This document shows, in pieces, positions 33,973-42,726 of a stretch of 64,000 nucleotides of DNA; position 1 is the stretch's first letter, and each line of letters begins with the position of its first letter. The translations under genes and the position numbers were made by a program. The DNA lies in contig OZ001190.1 of the NCBI GenBank assembly GCA_963921355.3, forward strand, positions 682,001 through 746,000, written 5' to 3'. This DNA is from CAWUEZ02 sp963921355 (lineage in GTDB: Bacteria > Pseudomonadota > Alphaproteobacteria > Thalassobaculales > Thalassobaculaceae). The notes beneath the pieces were generated by a model. The model saw nothing but the letters and a program-made list of their open reading frames with translations, was not told the origin of the DNA and ran no database searches.

Positions 33973-34929
33973 GTGCAAAAGCGTTGGAATCCGGGACGAT
34001 CGAGGGTGTGGGGAGGGCTCGGCGCCCTGGCCTGCGTGTCGCTCGCTGCCTGCGGCACCGGCGCCGTCTTCGAACCGGACGAGTCGGTGCTGCGCGCCGA
34101 GGTCGACGCGGCCGTTCAACGGGCGCTCGAGCGCGAGCGCAACTGGCAGACCCGGTTCATCGAGCGCCGGACTGAAACCATGCTCACCGACCAACGCGCG
34201 CTCGCTGAGCGCCTGGCGGCGCTGGAGCGCAAGACCACCGCGATCAGCAACCGGATCGACGAGATCAGGCGGCGCACGCCGGCCACGGCTGGCTATGTGG
34301 AGACCGACCGGTCGTTGTCGAGCCAGAACGAGCCGGCATCCGAACCCGGTCCGCCGCCGGTTTCCCGTCCGATCACCTTGGTGCCAGCGGGAAGCGACGC
34401 GGATCAACCGGAACCGACGAGCGCCGTGCCCCCGCCCGCACCTCCATCACAGCCGGCGCCCGCACCAGCGCCGAATTCACCGACGGTTTTCGTGCCACCC
34501 GCCGATCCCAACGAACTGGAGAACCTGAAGCACGACCTGACCGCCTTGATCGCCGCCATTGCCGACATTCAGTCAGCGAGGCGCAACACCGATGCCGTGT
34601 TCCGGGCACGCCTGGAGCGGCTTGAGCTGCGCACCCGCCAGCTGGTCGTGCCGGCGGTCGTCGAGGGGGCGAAAGGCATGCACGTCGCCAGCTACCGCCG
34701 CCAGCAGTCCGCCCTGGTCGGCTGGGAGACGCTGCGCGACCGTTACCCGATCCTGCTCGGCAAACTGACCCCAACCCTGACCCCGGTCGAGACGGTCTCA
34801 GGCCGGTATGTGCGGCTGTTCGTCGGGGTCGGCTTGGGCGACCGCGCGCTGGCGGAGATCCGCGACGGCCTCAGGGCCAACGGCGAGTACGCGACGATCC
34901 TGACGGTGGCGGCACAGACGGAGAGTTGA
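33973..34929 (+). CDS. Predicted lipoprotein with coiled coil, proline-rich linker and SPOR-like C-terminus
   Basis: Unrecognised protein of 318 aa. A lipobox LAAC at residues 24-27 follows basic residues and a short hydrophobic core, so it should be exported and lipid-anchored. Next is a charged helical region rich in Arg/Glu (about 35-110), a Pro/Ala-rich linker (about 125-175), and another helix. The end (GMHVASYRRQQSALVGWETL and SGRYVRLFVGVG) resembles SPOR peptidoglycan-binding repeats. An envelope or division-related role is inference. The start is GTG at 33973. Confidence 0.7.
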   Translation: MQKRWNPGRSRVWGGLGALACVSLAACGTGAVFEPDESVLRAEVDAAVQRALERERNWQTRFIERRTETMLTDQRALAERLAALERKTTAISNRIDEIRRRTPATAGYVETDRSLSSQNEPASEPGPPPVSRPITLVPAGSDADQPEPTSAVPPPAPPSQPAPAPAPNSPTVFVPPADPNELENLKHDLTALIAAIADIQSARRNTDAVFRARLERLELRTRQLVVPAVVEGAKGMHVASYRRQQSALVGWETLRDRYPILLGKLTPTLTPVETVSGRYVRLFVGVGLGDRALAEIRDGLRANGEYATILTVAAQTES

Positions 34930-35077
34930 GGGGTGCCGCAGCAGGGGTGAAGAAGGTCGGGGCAAGCCGGCTGGCGGACAGCTCGATAGACCAATCCCGC
35001 CGGGTCCCGGAGCGCAATCGACCGAGCAGGTTGCTTCGATCTGATCGAACCAAAGCCCGGCTCAGCGGTTGAGGGCG
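34930..35077. other. Intergenic stretch before the AT-rich insert, with palindrome
   Basis: No gene seen. TTCGATC at 35035-35041 and GATCGAA at 35043-35049 form a 7-bp palindrome with one central base. GGTGCCGCA at 34932-34940 repeats nine bases of the 3' end of the tRNA-Thr gene at 36612-36687, in the same orientation. Confidence 0.4.
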
Positions 35078-36118
35078 CTACGATGCAGAGCCGTCGACCG
35101 CGTATTTGCGCACGAAGAACCCGTAGATCGCATCCAACAGCGCTTGGGAAACGTGACCGCTTGCCGCGTCTTCATCTCCGAACGCTGAACCCGGCAGGTT
35201 TGATCCGATCCAGCGGACAATCTCGAACGACGGGAAGTAGTGCACTCGGTCATCGCCCCGCTCCAGCAGGACCTCTCCGAGACTGGACCGAAGCGTGGTC
35301 TTGGTCTGGCAATCGATTTCAATCGGGCCCAATCCACCGCGATTGTCCAGTCCCATGGCGTTGATCACCGGCACGGGCGACACCGTGATGACCAGATGTG
35401 CCGACGGGTTGATCTCGAAGATGACATCGATCAGCGCAGCGAGCGCTTTCCCGACTTCTGCGGAGGTTCCCAGTCGGAAATCACCGCCTCGCGACTTCAG
35501 AATACGCAGAGCTTTGACTTGGTGTTTGACGTTCTGAGATTGAAACACCTGCAGAAACCGAGGAAAAACGTTCGGAATTGTCAGATATTTCGACACTGAC
35601 CTGAAAGAATTATTCAGATACCCTTCGATTGTATTACCAAGAGTCAAAACAATAATGTTCGAATCTGCCATTGATACATAAAGATTTCTAAGTTGCTGCT
35701 GTTCGTATTCTATACCTTCCGTCAAATCGAACTGACCGACAAACTGACTATAACAATCGCTGATGTACGCTATCTGATCTGTTTCCGGGAGACGCGAAGC
35801 TTCCAATAGCAATAAATTCGAAAATACTGAGTTAATCTCTTCGGACCTCCGAAATGTTTCTGCACTGAACCCTAAATCGGAAAGATAATGTTTAACATTC
35901 ACTGCAAAACAAGAATCTATTGTAAAAACCTTGGTGTCTTTTGAGATAAGTGAAATCGGAGTACTTTCAAACACACTATCAAGAAAATTTTGATGAAATG
36001 AGATTTCATCAGAGCATCCAGGATACAGCAAAAATGGTTTTTTATGTCGCTTTTTTCTCAATGAGGAGAGAGCGTGTTCAATCCGCTTGTACTCCATATC
36101 ATCCAGGACATCCCTCAA
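35078..36118 (-). CDS. GSCFA domain protein (AT-rich, probably transferred)
   Basis: Protein of up to 346 aa of the GSCFA/SGNH-like group. VFTIDSCFAVNVKHYL is a variant of the GSCFA motif (DSCFA instead of GSCFA), then IVLTLGNTIEGY and LVITVSPVPVINAMG match later family blocks. Members are thought to act on surface polysaccharides; this is not proven. The 5' two thirds is far more AT-rich than neighbouring genes, a sign of transfer. The start is TTG at 36118, overlapping the preceding frame's stop, or ATG at 36097. Confidence 0.75.
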   Translation of the reverse strand: MRDVLDDMEYKRIEHALSSLRKKRHKKPFLLYPGCSDEISFHQNFLDSVFESTPISLISKDTKVFTIDSCFAVNVKHYLSDLGFSAETFRRSEEINSVFSNLLLLEASRLPETDQIAYISDCYSQFVGQFDLTEGIEYEQQQLRNLYVSMADSNIIVLTLGNTIEGYLNNSFRSVSKYLTIPNVFPRFLQVFQSQNVKHQVKALRILKSRGGDFRLGTSAEVGKALAALIDVIFEINPSAHLVITVSPVPVINAMGLDNRGGLGPIEIDCQTKTTLRSSLGEVLLERGDDRVHYFPSFEIVRWIGSNLPGSAFGDEDAASGHVSQALLDAIYGFFVRKYAVDGSAS

Positions 36119-36399
36119 AAAATCTGGACAATGGGCCGGAGCCTCAGAAAGTCATTGGATTTATAATTCTCCTGTATGTTGTTTATAAAATCCTCGATTA
36201 AATGAGTGCGATTCTCATTCGAAATATCGGGATGTCGAATTTCTTCAGCCAGATTCCTATATATCCGGCGCGGCAGATCCCGAGTCTTACTCTCATAGAA
36301 ATTAACTTTTGACACGTTAGTAAAATTTTCAACCCGTGTAGAACTTTGAACAATCTTTTTAGAATGGGCTGAATAGGGGGTCAACTGCAGGCGCGCCAT
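36115..36399 (-). pseudogene. Possible gene remnant upstream of the GSCFA gene
   Basis: AT-rich open frame whose stop overlaps the GSCFA start (TGA inside TTTTGAGGG). Readable sequence is NFYESKTRDLPRRIYRN and THLIEDFINNIQENYKS. I do not recognise it. Composition changes abruptly from AT-rich to GC-rich near 36385, just where a start codon would be needed, so it may be the tail of a gene cut at the edge of an insertion. It could also be a short coupled gene starting at ATG 36399. Confidence 0.4.
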
Positions 36400-36611
36400 C
36401 CGCGTGCAGACTGGCCGCATCGCGGCTCCGGGGGGATTGCAACCCCGCTGTGACGTCGGTTCGCACAAAGGAATCAACGGAACCGCTCGCCGGGCCTGGC
36501 TCGATCCATGCTCTGTGAGCGGTCGGGCGCCTCTGGGCAAGCCGTCGACGTGAGAACGGCGGAAATCAGGTTTGTTGGCGCGATAAAGTCAGCATGGTGT
36601 CAGTTGGAAGT

Positions 36612-36687
36612 GGTGCCGCAAGAGGGACTTGAACCCCCGACCCACGCATTACGAATGCGTTGCTCTACCATCTGAGCTATTGCGGCC
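36612..36687 (-). tRNA. tRNA-Thr (anticodon CGT)
   Basis: A 76-base cloverleaf including encoded CCA. The acceptor stem GCCGCAA pairs with TTGCGGC, discriminator A. The D-arm has AGCTCAGATGGTAGAGC, the anticodon stem-loop GCATTCGTAATGC carries CGT (positions 36652-36654), and the T-arm has GGGGGTTCAAGTCCC. It reads ACG threonine codons. Its 3' end faces the AT-rich insert at 35.1-36.4 kb, the usual polarity for integration at a tRNA gene. Confidence 0.97.
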
Positions 36688-36790
36688 CCGGGACTGCCAG
36701 TGGGCCCGGCAGTCGTCAGACCGGGTGTAGATACGGAGGATCGCGCCGGGATGCAAGCGCGGCCTCGCAATCGGGGTACACACCGAGAGG

Positions 36791-37579
36791 CTATGAGTTC
36801 AGGGCGAGCGGTCCGCTCCCGGGAAAGACCTGGCCGATCGCGCTGTCGCCTTCGAACAGCTCGCGCAGCGGCGCTTCATTGCCGTCACGGAACGCCGACA
36901 GGGCATCCTGGACCGCACGGACCCGCTCAAGCCCGGCGCGGGCGGCTTCCAGGCGCTCGCGGGCCTGCTCGCTGAGGGCGGAGTCCCCGCCGCCGGTCTC
37001 GACCCGGCGGTAGACGCCGCCGGTGAAGCCGGCGCGGACGTCGGTGACCGACAGGCCGGCGGAGCGGCCTTCGGCCGTGAACACCCGCACATCCTCGGCG
37101 GCGACGGCGTCACCGCGCGCGACCGAAACCTCGAGCGCGAACTGGCGAACCGACGCGAAGGCTGAGGTGCCGGAGGCGTCATCGGTGAAAGCGACGTCGA
37201 TCGACGAAATCCGGAGCTGGACGCCGGTCACCGAGGCCGAGCCGCCGCCCCCTTCCAGCGCGTCGCTAACCTCCGAGACGACCCGTTCGACGGACTGGGC
37301 AAGAGCATCGCCCGACGCGAAATTCGAGGCGACGCGGGCAATCGCATCGCGCAAGCGGTCGAGGAAACCGATATCGTCGCGCCCGTCCGGCTCGACGGTC
37401 AGATAGGCCGGATCCCCCGGCACAAAGGGTCGGGAGGACGGTCCGGACGCAGCAGCGGGCGCGTCAGGACGCGTTGCAGGAGTCCTTGCGGATTGTACAG
37501 AGGTGCCGTCTGCGAACGGCTGCGGCTCGGTTCGCCCTAAGGCCTGAAGTGGGGCCGCTACGTCGGTTAGCGCGACCAT
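36791..37579 (-). CDS. Hypothetical protein, Ala/Gly-rich
   Basis: Protein of 262 aa that I do not recognise. The N-terminal 75 residues are low-complexity (Pro, Ala, Ser). A more ordered region (about 80-190) alternates helix and strand, including SASVTGVQLRISSIDVAFTD and ASVRQFALEVSVARGD. A C-terminal helical segment begins LSEQARERLEAARAGLERV. There is no signal peptide. Codon usage is like the neighbours, so it is probably a real gene. Its upstream region is AT-rich and holds an AATAGA/TCTATT inverted repeat at 37659-37676. Confidence 0.65.
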   Translation of the reverse strand: MVALTDVAAPLQALGRTEPQPFADGTSVQSARTPATRPDAPAAASGPSSRPFVPGDPAYLTVEPDGRDDIGFLDRLRDAIARVASNFASGDALAQSVERVVSEVSDALEGGGGSASVTGVQLRISSIDVAFTDDASGTSAFASVRQFALEVSVARGDAVAAEDVRVFTAEGRSAGLSVTDVRAGFTGGVYRRVETGGGDSALSEQARERLEAARAGLERVRAVQDALSAFRDGNEAPLRELFEGDSAIGQVFPGSGPLALNS

Positions 37580-37752
37580 TCTCTCGTCCCTTCTGGACCA
37601 CGAATGCCCGCCCCCACGGATGCATTCAGTTCCCTTCTAACGATCGGCTTTCTCACCGAATAGATCGAATTCTATTAAATCAGCAGCCAAAATACCAGAA
37701 AAAACGTAAGTAGATCCTTAACCCGCGAGTCGCAAACCCTGGCCGCGTACGG

Positions 37753-37770
37753 AAAAAGCCGTCAGGCGGC
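37753..37770 (-). terminator. Short terminator-like hairpin over the hemY stop
   Basis: On the minus strand GCCG, loop CCTGA, CGGC is followed by TTTTT. The stem is only 4 bp and includes the hemY stop codon, so it may be a compact intrinsic terminator for the hem operon. Confidence 0.35.
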
Positions 37771-39150
37771 ACTCGCCGGTCGCGACTCGGCCGGTGTCGG
37801 ATCGAGGTCCACGACCACCCCGTCACCGTCCTGATCCGGATCTTCCTCGGAGCCCACAGGCAGCATCGAGAAGCGTGGCGGTCGAACCCAGTCCACCGTG
37901 TCGAACGCCTCGCAGTTGCCGCATACTACCGACCAGGCAGCGGAGACGGCACCGCATGTCCCGCAGGTCCAGGCCGCATCCGCGCCGCTGCTCGCCGCCC
38001 GTTCGAGCCAGCGTCGCGCGGCCGCCTGGTCCTCGTTTTCACCCTCCTCGAGCCGCGCCCAGAGACGGCAGGCCCGCGGGCCGGTTTCCTCATCGGAGAG
38101 CGCCGACAGCTGGGCCCGGGCCTCGCCCCAGAACTCGGCCGCCAGCGCGGTCTCGGCAATCGCCAGCCGGCTTTCGGGATGGTCCGGCTTCTGCGCCGCC
38201 ATCGACTGAACCGTTCGGAACACCATCGCCGGAGTCTCCGCGCGCAGCAGGTCACGCCAGACCTCCACCAACTCCGGATGGGGCGCGATCGCCCAGGCGT
38301 CCTGCAACAGCCGCTTGGCCCGCTCGCGGCGACCGGACTCAAAGGTCAGGCGTGCCTCGGCGACCAGCGCCGGCACGAACTCGGCAACCGACTCCCGGGC
38401 CTTGCCCGCCAGCTCCAGCGCTTCCTTCGGATCTGACGACTCGCGCGCGCGCTCGATCAGCAGAGCCGCACGGTGATGACGGCCGAGCGGCCGCTCGACC
38501 TGACCGCGTTTGACCGCATCGAACAGGGCCACCTGGGCATCGAACCAGCGCCGGGCGCGGGCCAGGCCGTACAGCCGTGTGGTCGCCACCAGGGTGGCGT
38601 CCGGCCGCAGCTTGTGAGCCTCCTCGGCCAGTTCGAGAGCATGGGCCTCATCCCCGCGCGAGATCGCCTGGCGCATCAGCCCGACCAGACCAAGGAACGC
38701 TGTCTCCTCATTGTCGCGCAGGGCGGCAAAGTACTTGGCGGCCGCCGCCGCGTCGCCGTTCAGCGCCGCCGCCTGGGCCGACAGCAGGCGTGTCAGCGAC
38801 GGATCTTTCAGCAGCCGGTCCGCTTCCTGGGCCAGGCGCCGGGCCTCGTCGGCATCACCGACGGCCACCGCCGTCATGCCCTGAACCAGGGCGCGGTACC
38901 CGCGATCGTGACGACGTTCGGCACGCCCGCGGAAGAACGCGCCGGGCGCGGTCACCGTCGCCAGGGCGGCCCGCATACCGACCACCGCCAGCCACACCAG
39001 GACCCCGGCCACCACCAGGAACAGCGCGAAGGATGTGTCGATCCGCCACCCGAGCCAGTCAACCCGCAGGGCGCCCGGATTCTCCACCAGCCAGATCGCC
39101 ACCGCGACGGCGATCCCCAGCTTCACCAGATAGATCAGCGAACGGCGCAT
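37762..39150 (-). CDS. hemY: HemY-family membrane protein
   Basis: Inner membrane protein of 462 aa, last gene of the hemC-hemD-mitofilin-hemY operon. Two N-terminal membrane helices (about residues 5-22 and 39-60, FALFLVVAGVLVWLAVVG) are followed by TPR-like helices. The C-terminal WTCGTCGAVSAAW and VVCGNCEAFDTVDW form a Cys4 zinc-knuckle, usual in alphaproteobacterial members. The family is linked to haem synthesis by gene neighbourhood; its function is not settled. It is not the HemY protoporphyrinogen oxidase of Bacillus. Confidence 0.9.
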   Translation of the reverse strand: MRRSLIYLVKLGIAVAVAIWLVENPGALRVDWLGWRIDTSFALFLVVAGVLVWLAVVGMRAALATVTAPGAFFRGRAERRHDRGYRALVQGMTAVAVGDADEARRLAQEADRLLKDPSLTRLLSAQAAALNGDAAAAAKYFAALRDNEETAFLGLVGLMRQAISRGDEAHALELAEEAHKLRPDATLVATTRLYGLARARRWFDAQVALFDAVKRGQVERPLGRHHRAALLIERARESSDPKEALELAGKARESVAEFVPALVAEARLTFESGRRERAKRLLQDAWAIAPHPELVEVWRDLLRAETPAMVFRTVQSMAAQKPDHPESRLAIAETALAAEFWGEARAQLSALSDEETGPRACRLWARLEEGENEDQAAARRWLERAASSGADAAWTCGTCGAVSAAWSVVCGNCEAFDTVDWVRPPRFSMLPVGSEEDPDQDGDGVVVDLDPTPAESRPASAA

Positions 39151-39153
39151 GGA

Positions 39154-40953
39154 TCAGCCCCCCGAGACCGCGGCCAGCGCCTGAGCCTGCAGGCTCCGGA
39201 CCGCCGCATCGACCGCGAGGCGCTCCTGCGCCGCTGCCAGCCAGGGCGCCACCGCCGCGCCGGCGTCACCGCCCAGGGCCGAAAGCGCAGCCACCGCACC
39301 CTCAAGGTCGCCGGCATCGAGTCCGGCCTCAGCCCGGTTCAGAAGGGAGTCGATATCGTCGCCGCCCTCGGTTTCGGTGCGCCGGACCGTCACCAGAGAG
39401 GCGATCCGCAGCAGCGCTGTCCCGACCACGCCATCACCGGTCCCGACGACCGACGCATCGACAGCAGCGGCGGCAACCGCCGGAAAACGGGACCGGAGAT
39501 CGGCCCGCGACGCCACTCCTTCGGCTGCGGCGGCAAGCTGCTCCAGGGCCGCGGCCACCTCCGACCCGGTGCCGGCGGTCACCCGCACGGCGTCGAGTTC
39601 CGCCTGAAATCCACCGGAGGCACCGGTCACCGCCGCCAGTTGGTTAACGGCCAGTAGAAAGGCACCAGCTTGCTCGCGAGTGTCGCGCACCTCGGCAATG
39701 CGGTCCTCCAACTGGGTCTGCGCCGCTGCCACGGCCTCCAGTTGCGCCTTCACCTCGGCGATGTCCCCGGCCTCCGTCGCCTCCAAGGCGCCGATCCGGC
39801 CATCCAAGTCATCCAGGCGGCCGGGATCGACGGTCGGCGCCGCCGGCGCGGCCTTCACCGCTTCCAGACGCTCGGTCAGCGCCTGCAGCCGGGCCGAAAG
39901 GTCGGCCGCTAGGGCGCCGACCCCGTCGGTTCCTTCGACTTCGCCCAAGCCCTGACGCACGATCGCCATTTCATCGGCCATGGTGGCAAGCTTCGATTCC
40001 AGGCTCGACAGCCGGGCCTCGAGTCCCGAGAGATCGGCGGAAACCCGGGGCGGAACGCTGTCGGCCGCGCCGCTGAGCCGGTCAACCGCCGCTTCGACAT
40101 CCGCCAGGCGCTCCGCCAGTTCAGCCGGAACGGCGGCCGGCTGCGGCGCGGAAGCTTCCAACGCCGCGGGCGCCGACGCTGTGGATGCGGACACGGCGGT
40201 ATCCTGTTCCGCGGTCTTCGGCTCGGCCGCGCCGGTATCGGCGGCCTTATCTTCAGCCGCCGGGTCTTCGGTTGGCGCGGTGGCCGCGGCCGGCTGCAAC
40301 GTCTCCACCAGATTGAAGGCGGGAACGGCCGGCAGTTCGACGCCCGCCATTTCGGCATAGGGCACCGCCGCTTCGCGCCACATCGGGTAGGTCGCGTAGC
40401 CGCCGCCGACGACCAGAACCAGCACGATCAGCCAGGCGACGACCCGTCGGCCACCGCCAGACGACCGCGCAGCCCGGGCCCCCGACGCGGCCGCGGCCGC
40501 CGTTGACGGCTCAGCGGATGGCGACTCAGCCGATGCCGATTCAGCCGGCGGTTCCGAGGGATCCGGCTCGGGCTGGGAGTCGGTCCCGCGCGCCCACGGG
40601 CCCTCCTCCGGGTCGGCAAGCTGATCGTCCGCCTCGCCACCGGCAACATGGTCCTCGCCGGCATCCCCGCTCAGGGTCTCCGCCGTCTCGGCGGCCGTCT
40701 GCTCGGGGGACGTGCCGTCGCCGGAGATGTCCTCCGTGGAGCTCTCTCCGGTGGCTGTCTCTTCGCCAGAGATCTCTTCGGCTGGTGCCTGCTCGGACTC
40801 TCCCGACTCCGGATCGGGCTTGAGGGCCTCGGCCGCCCCGCCTTCACCGGCTGCCGTTTCGGCGGCATCCACACCCTTGGGATCCAGAGCCTCGGGATCC
40901 ACGCCGGTCGGTTCCGCGCCCTTCTGGTCCCCGCCCTTCGGCTTTCTGGCCAT
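39154..40953 (-). CDS. Mitofilin-like membrane protein (HemX position)
   Basis: Protein of 599 aa. An acidic, Ala/Glu/Pro-rich N-terminal region (about 1-165) precedes a single membrane helix (VVAWLIVLVLVVGGGYATYP). A long periplasmic part follows with coiled-coil heptads (VSADLSGLEARLSSLESKLA), and a helical C-terminal domain includes FLLAVNQLAAVTGASGGF. This layout is that of bacterial relatives of mitofilin/Mic60, encoded in the hem operon of Alphaproteobacteria. A role in membrane shaping is inferred from the family. Gaps to hemD and hemY are 9 and 3 bases. Confidence 0.88.
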   Translation of the reverse strand: MARKPKGGDQKGAEPTGVDPEALDPKGVDAAETAAGEGGAAEALKPDPESGESEQAPAEEISGEETATGESSTEDISGDGTSPEQTAAETAETLSGDAGEDHVAGGEADDQLADPEEGPWARGTDSQPEPDPSEPPAESASAESPSAEPSTAAAAASGARAARSSGGGRRVVAWLIVLVLVVGGGYATYPMWREAAVPYAEMAGVELPAVPAFNLVETLQPAAATAPTEDPAAEDKAADTGAAEPKTAEQDTAVSASTASAPAALEASAPQPAAVPAELAERLADVEAAVDRLSGAADSVPPRVSADLSGLEARLSSLESKLATMADEMAIVRQGLGEVEGTDGVGALAADLSARLQALTERLEAVKAAPAAPTVDPGRLDDLDGRIGALEATEAGDIAEVKAQLEAVAAAQTQLEDRIAEVRDTREQAGAFLLAVNQLAAVTGASGGFQAELDAVRVTAGTGSEVAAALEQLAAAAEGVASRADLRSRFPAVAAAAVDASVVGTGDGVVGTALLRIASLVTVRRTETEGGDDIDSLLNRAEAGLDAGDLEGAVAALSALGGDAGAAVAPWLAAAQERLAVDAAVRSLQAQALAAVSGG

Positions 40954-40962
40954 CGGTGCCTC

Positions 40963-41712
40963 TCATCCTTCGTCACCCGGTGCCGTCGTCGACACCAGCG
41001 TTCTGAGCAGATCGTCTCTTGTCGGTGATGCTGCCACATGCACCGCGCGCCACGGCAAGGACGACGCCGCACCGGCGACCGCGTCGCTGATGCAATGGGC
41101 CGACAGGCGGGCACAGGCCCCGTCCAGACCGTCTCTGCGGGCCAGCCTAGCAAAGGCCTCCGCCGTGCGGGGAGAGAAAAACAGGACCGCGTCGACGCCG
41201 CCGTCGACCAGCGCGCGGGTCGCCTCGGGCGGCAGGCGATCCGCCGCCAGGCTGCGGTAGACCACGATCCGATCGACCCGGAAACCGGAGGCGCGGAGCC
41301 GATCGTCAACCGGCACGCTGACCGCCTCACCAGCGACCCAGACCAGCGGCCCGGCCGCCGGCGACAGCCGCGCCCGAACCAGGGCGACCAGGTCCTCTCC
41401 GGCGCCCGCCGCCGTGGCCACCCGGGTAAAGCCCTGTTCGCGAACGGCGGCAGCCGTTGCATCGCCGACGGCATAGACCGGCAGGTCGTGGGACAGGTCG
41501 AGGGACGCCAGGCCCGCTACCGCATTGGCGCTGGTCACCAGCGCCGCCTGGGTGCTTTCCGACGGTTGCGAAGACGGAACGACCGGCTCGATCGCCAGCA
41601 TCGGGGCAATGACGGCCTCAATGTCCCGGGCGGCGAGGAGCCGGGCGAGTTCGGCCGATGTCTCGGCGGGCCGGGTGACGAGGACCCGGCGGATCACCGG
41701 CCCGCCGTTCAT
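40963..41712 (-). CDS. hemD: Uroporphyrinogen-III synthase
   Basis: Enzyme of 249 aa that inverts ring D and closes hydroxymethylbilane to uroporphyrinogen III. The sequence is weakly conserved, as usual for HemD. It still shows VLVTRPAETSAELARLL at the start, LVTSANAVAGLA, YAVGDATAAAVREQGF and the terminal VLFFSPRTAEAF and HVAASPTRDDLL. Position directly after hemC supports the call. The ATG at 41712 is used because the longer frame overlaps hemC. Confidence 0.93.
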   Translation of the reverse strand: MNGGPVIRRVLVTRPAETSAELARLLAARDIEAVIAPMLAIEPVVPSSQPSESTQAALVTSANAVAGLASLDLSHDLPVYAVGDATAAAVREQGFTRVATAAGAGEDLVALVRARLSPAAGPLVWVAGEAVSVPVDDRLRASGFRVDRIVVYRSLAADRLPPEATRALVDGGVDAVLFFSPRTAEAFARLARRDGLDGACARLSAHCISDAVAGAASSLPWRAVHVAASPTRDDLLRTLVSTTAPGDEG

Positions 41713-41725
41713 CACTTCCCGGTCC

Positions 41726-42664
41726 TCAGGCGAGAAAATCGCGGCCGCAGCGCGACAGGATGTCCTCACCGACCGAACGGCCAAGGTCCGAGGCATCATC
41801 CGGACCGGCCGCACCGGTCCCCGCATGGCTCTGACGACCGTCAAGGGACAGCACCAGCCCGTCCAGGCTGAGCCGGTCGCCTTCCAGGACCGCGTGACCG
41901 GAGATCGGGGTCCGACAGGACCCGTCCAGCGCCGCCAGCATTGCCCGTTCGGCGGTGACCCGGTGCCGGCTCGGCGGGTCGTCGAGCGCCGACAACCAGC
42001 GACGGATATCGGCATCGCGGGCCGAGGCGCTGCCTTCGCGACTCTGGATGCCGATCGCCCCTTGGCTGACCGGCGGCGGAAACTCGTCGCGTTCCATGAC
42101 CCGCGTAATGACATGGGCCATGTTGAGACGCTTAAGTCCGCAGACCGCGAGGAATGTGGCGTCGGCCTCGCCGTCGGCGAGCTTGCGCAGGCGGGTGTCG
42201 ACATTGCCGCGGAACATCACGACCTTGAGGTTGGGCCGTCGGTTCAGGACCAGCGCCGCCCGGCGCACCGACGCCGTGCCGATCCGCGCACCCTGGGGCA
42301 GGGTGTCGAAACTGTCGGCATGGGGGGAAACGAAGGCGTCGCGCGGATCCTCGCGCGGCAGGACGGCGGCGAGAACCGTCCCATCCGCCATGGTCGTTTC
42401 CATGTCCTTCATGGAATGCACCGCCGCGTCGATCTCGCCGCCGGTCAGAACCGCCTCGACCTCCTTGATGAACAGCCCCTTGCCCCCCAACTCCGCCAGC
42501 GGACGGTCGCGCACCACATCGCCGGTCGTCTTGACCGTACGGATCTCGATGGCGCCGGGCTCCCCCAGTTCCGGCCACGCCGCAATCAGGCGGTCACGGG
42601 TTTCACGGGTCTGGGCCAGAGCAAGCGCGGACCCGCGCGAGCCGAGAACGATCTTGGCGGACAT
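41726..42664 (-). CDS. hemC: Hydroxymethylbilane synthase (porphobilinogen deaminase)
   Basis: Enzyme of 312 aa that joins four porphobilinogens into hydroxymethylbilane. VLGSRGSALALAQT opens the protein, HSMKDMET and FVSPHADSFDTLPQGARIGT are in the active domain, and GSCRTPISGHA carries the Cys that binds the dipyrromethane cofactor. First gene of the hem operon, divergent from tsaD across 62 bases. Confidence 0.97.
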   Translation of the reverse strand: MSAKIVLGSRGSALALAQTRETRDRLIAAWPELGEPGAIEIRTVKTTGDVVRDRPLAELGGKGLFIKEVEAVLTGGEIDAAVHSMKDMETTMADGTVLAAVLPREDPRDAFVSPHADSFDTLPQGARIGTASVRRAALVLNRRPNLKVVMFRGNVDTRLRKLADGEADATFLAVCGLKRLNMAHVITRVMERDEFPPPVSQGAIGIQSREGSASARDADIRRWLSALDDPPSRHRVTAERAMLAALDGSCRTPISGHAVLEGDRLSLDGLVLSLDGRQSHAGTGAAGPDDASDLGRSVGEDILSRCGRDFLA

Positions 42665-42726
42665 GGTCGTGTTTTCGCAGCCGGTTTCGTGTAGACGGAG
42701 GCGATCGACGAGAGGAGACCACCCGG

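Noticed and set aside
36400..36611. A gene between the AT-rich insert and tRNA-Thr
   Set aside because: The only frame here is short and has no family-like sequence or ribosome site; I see no feature in this stretch beyond the tRNA end.
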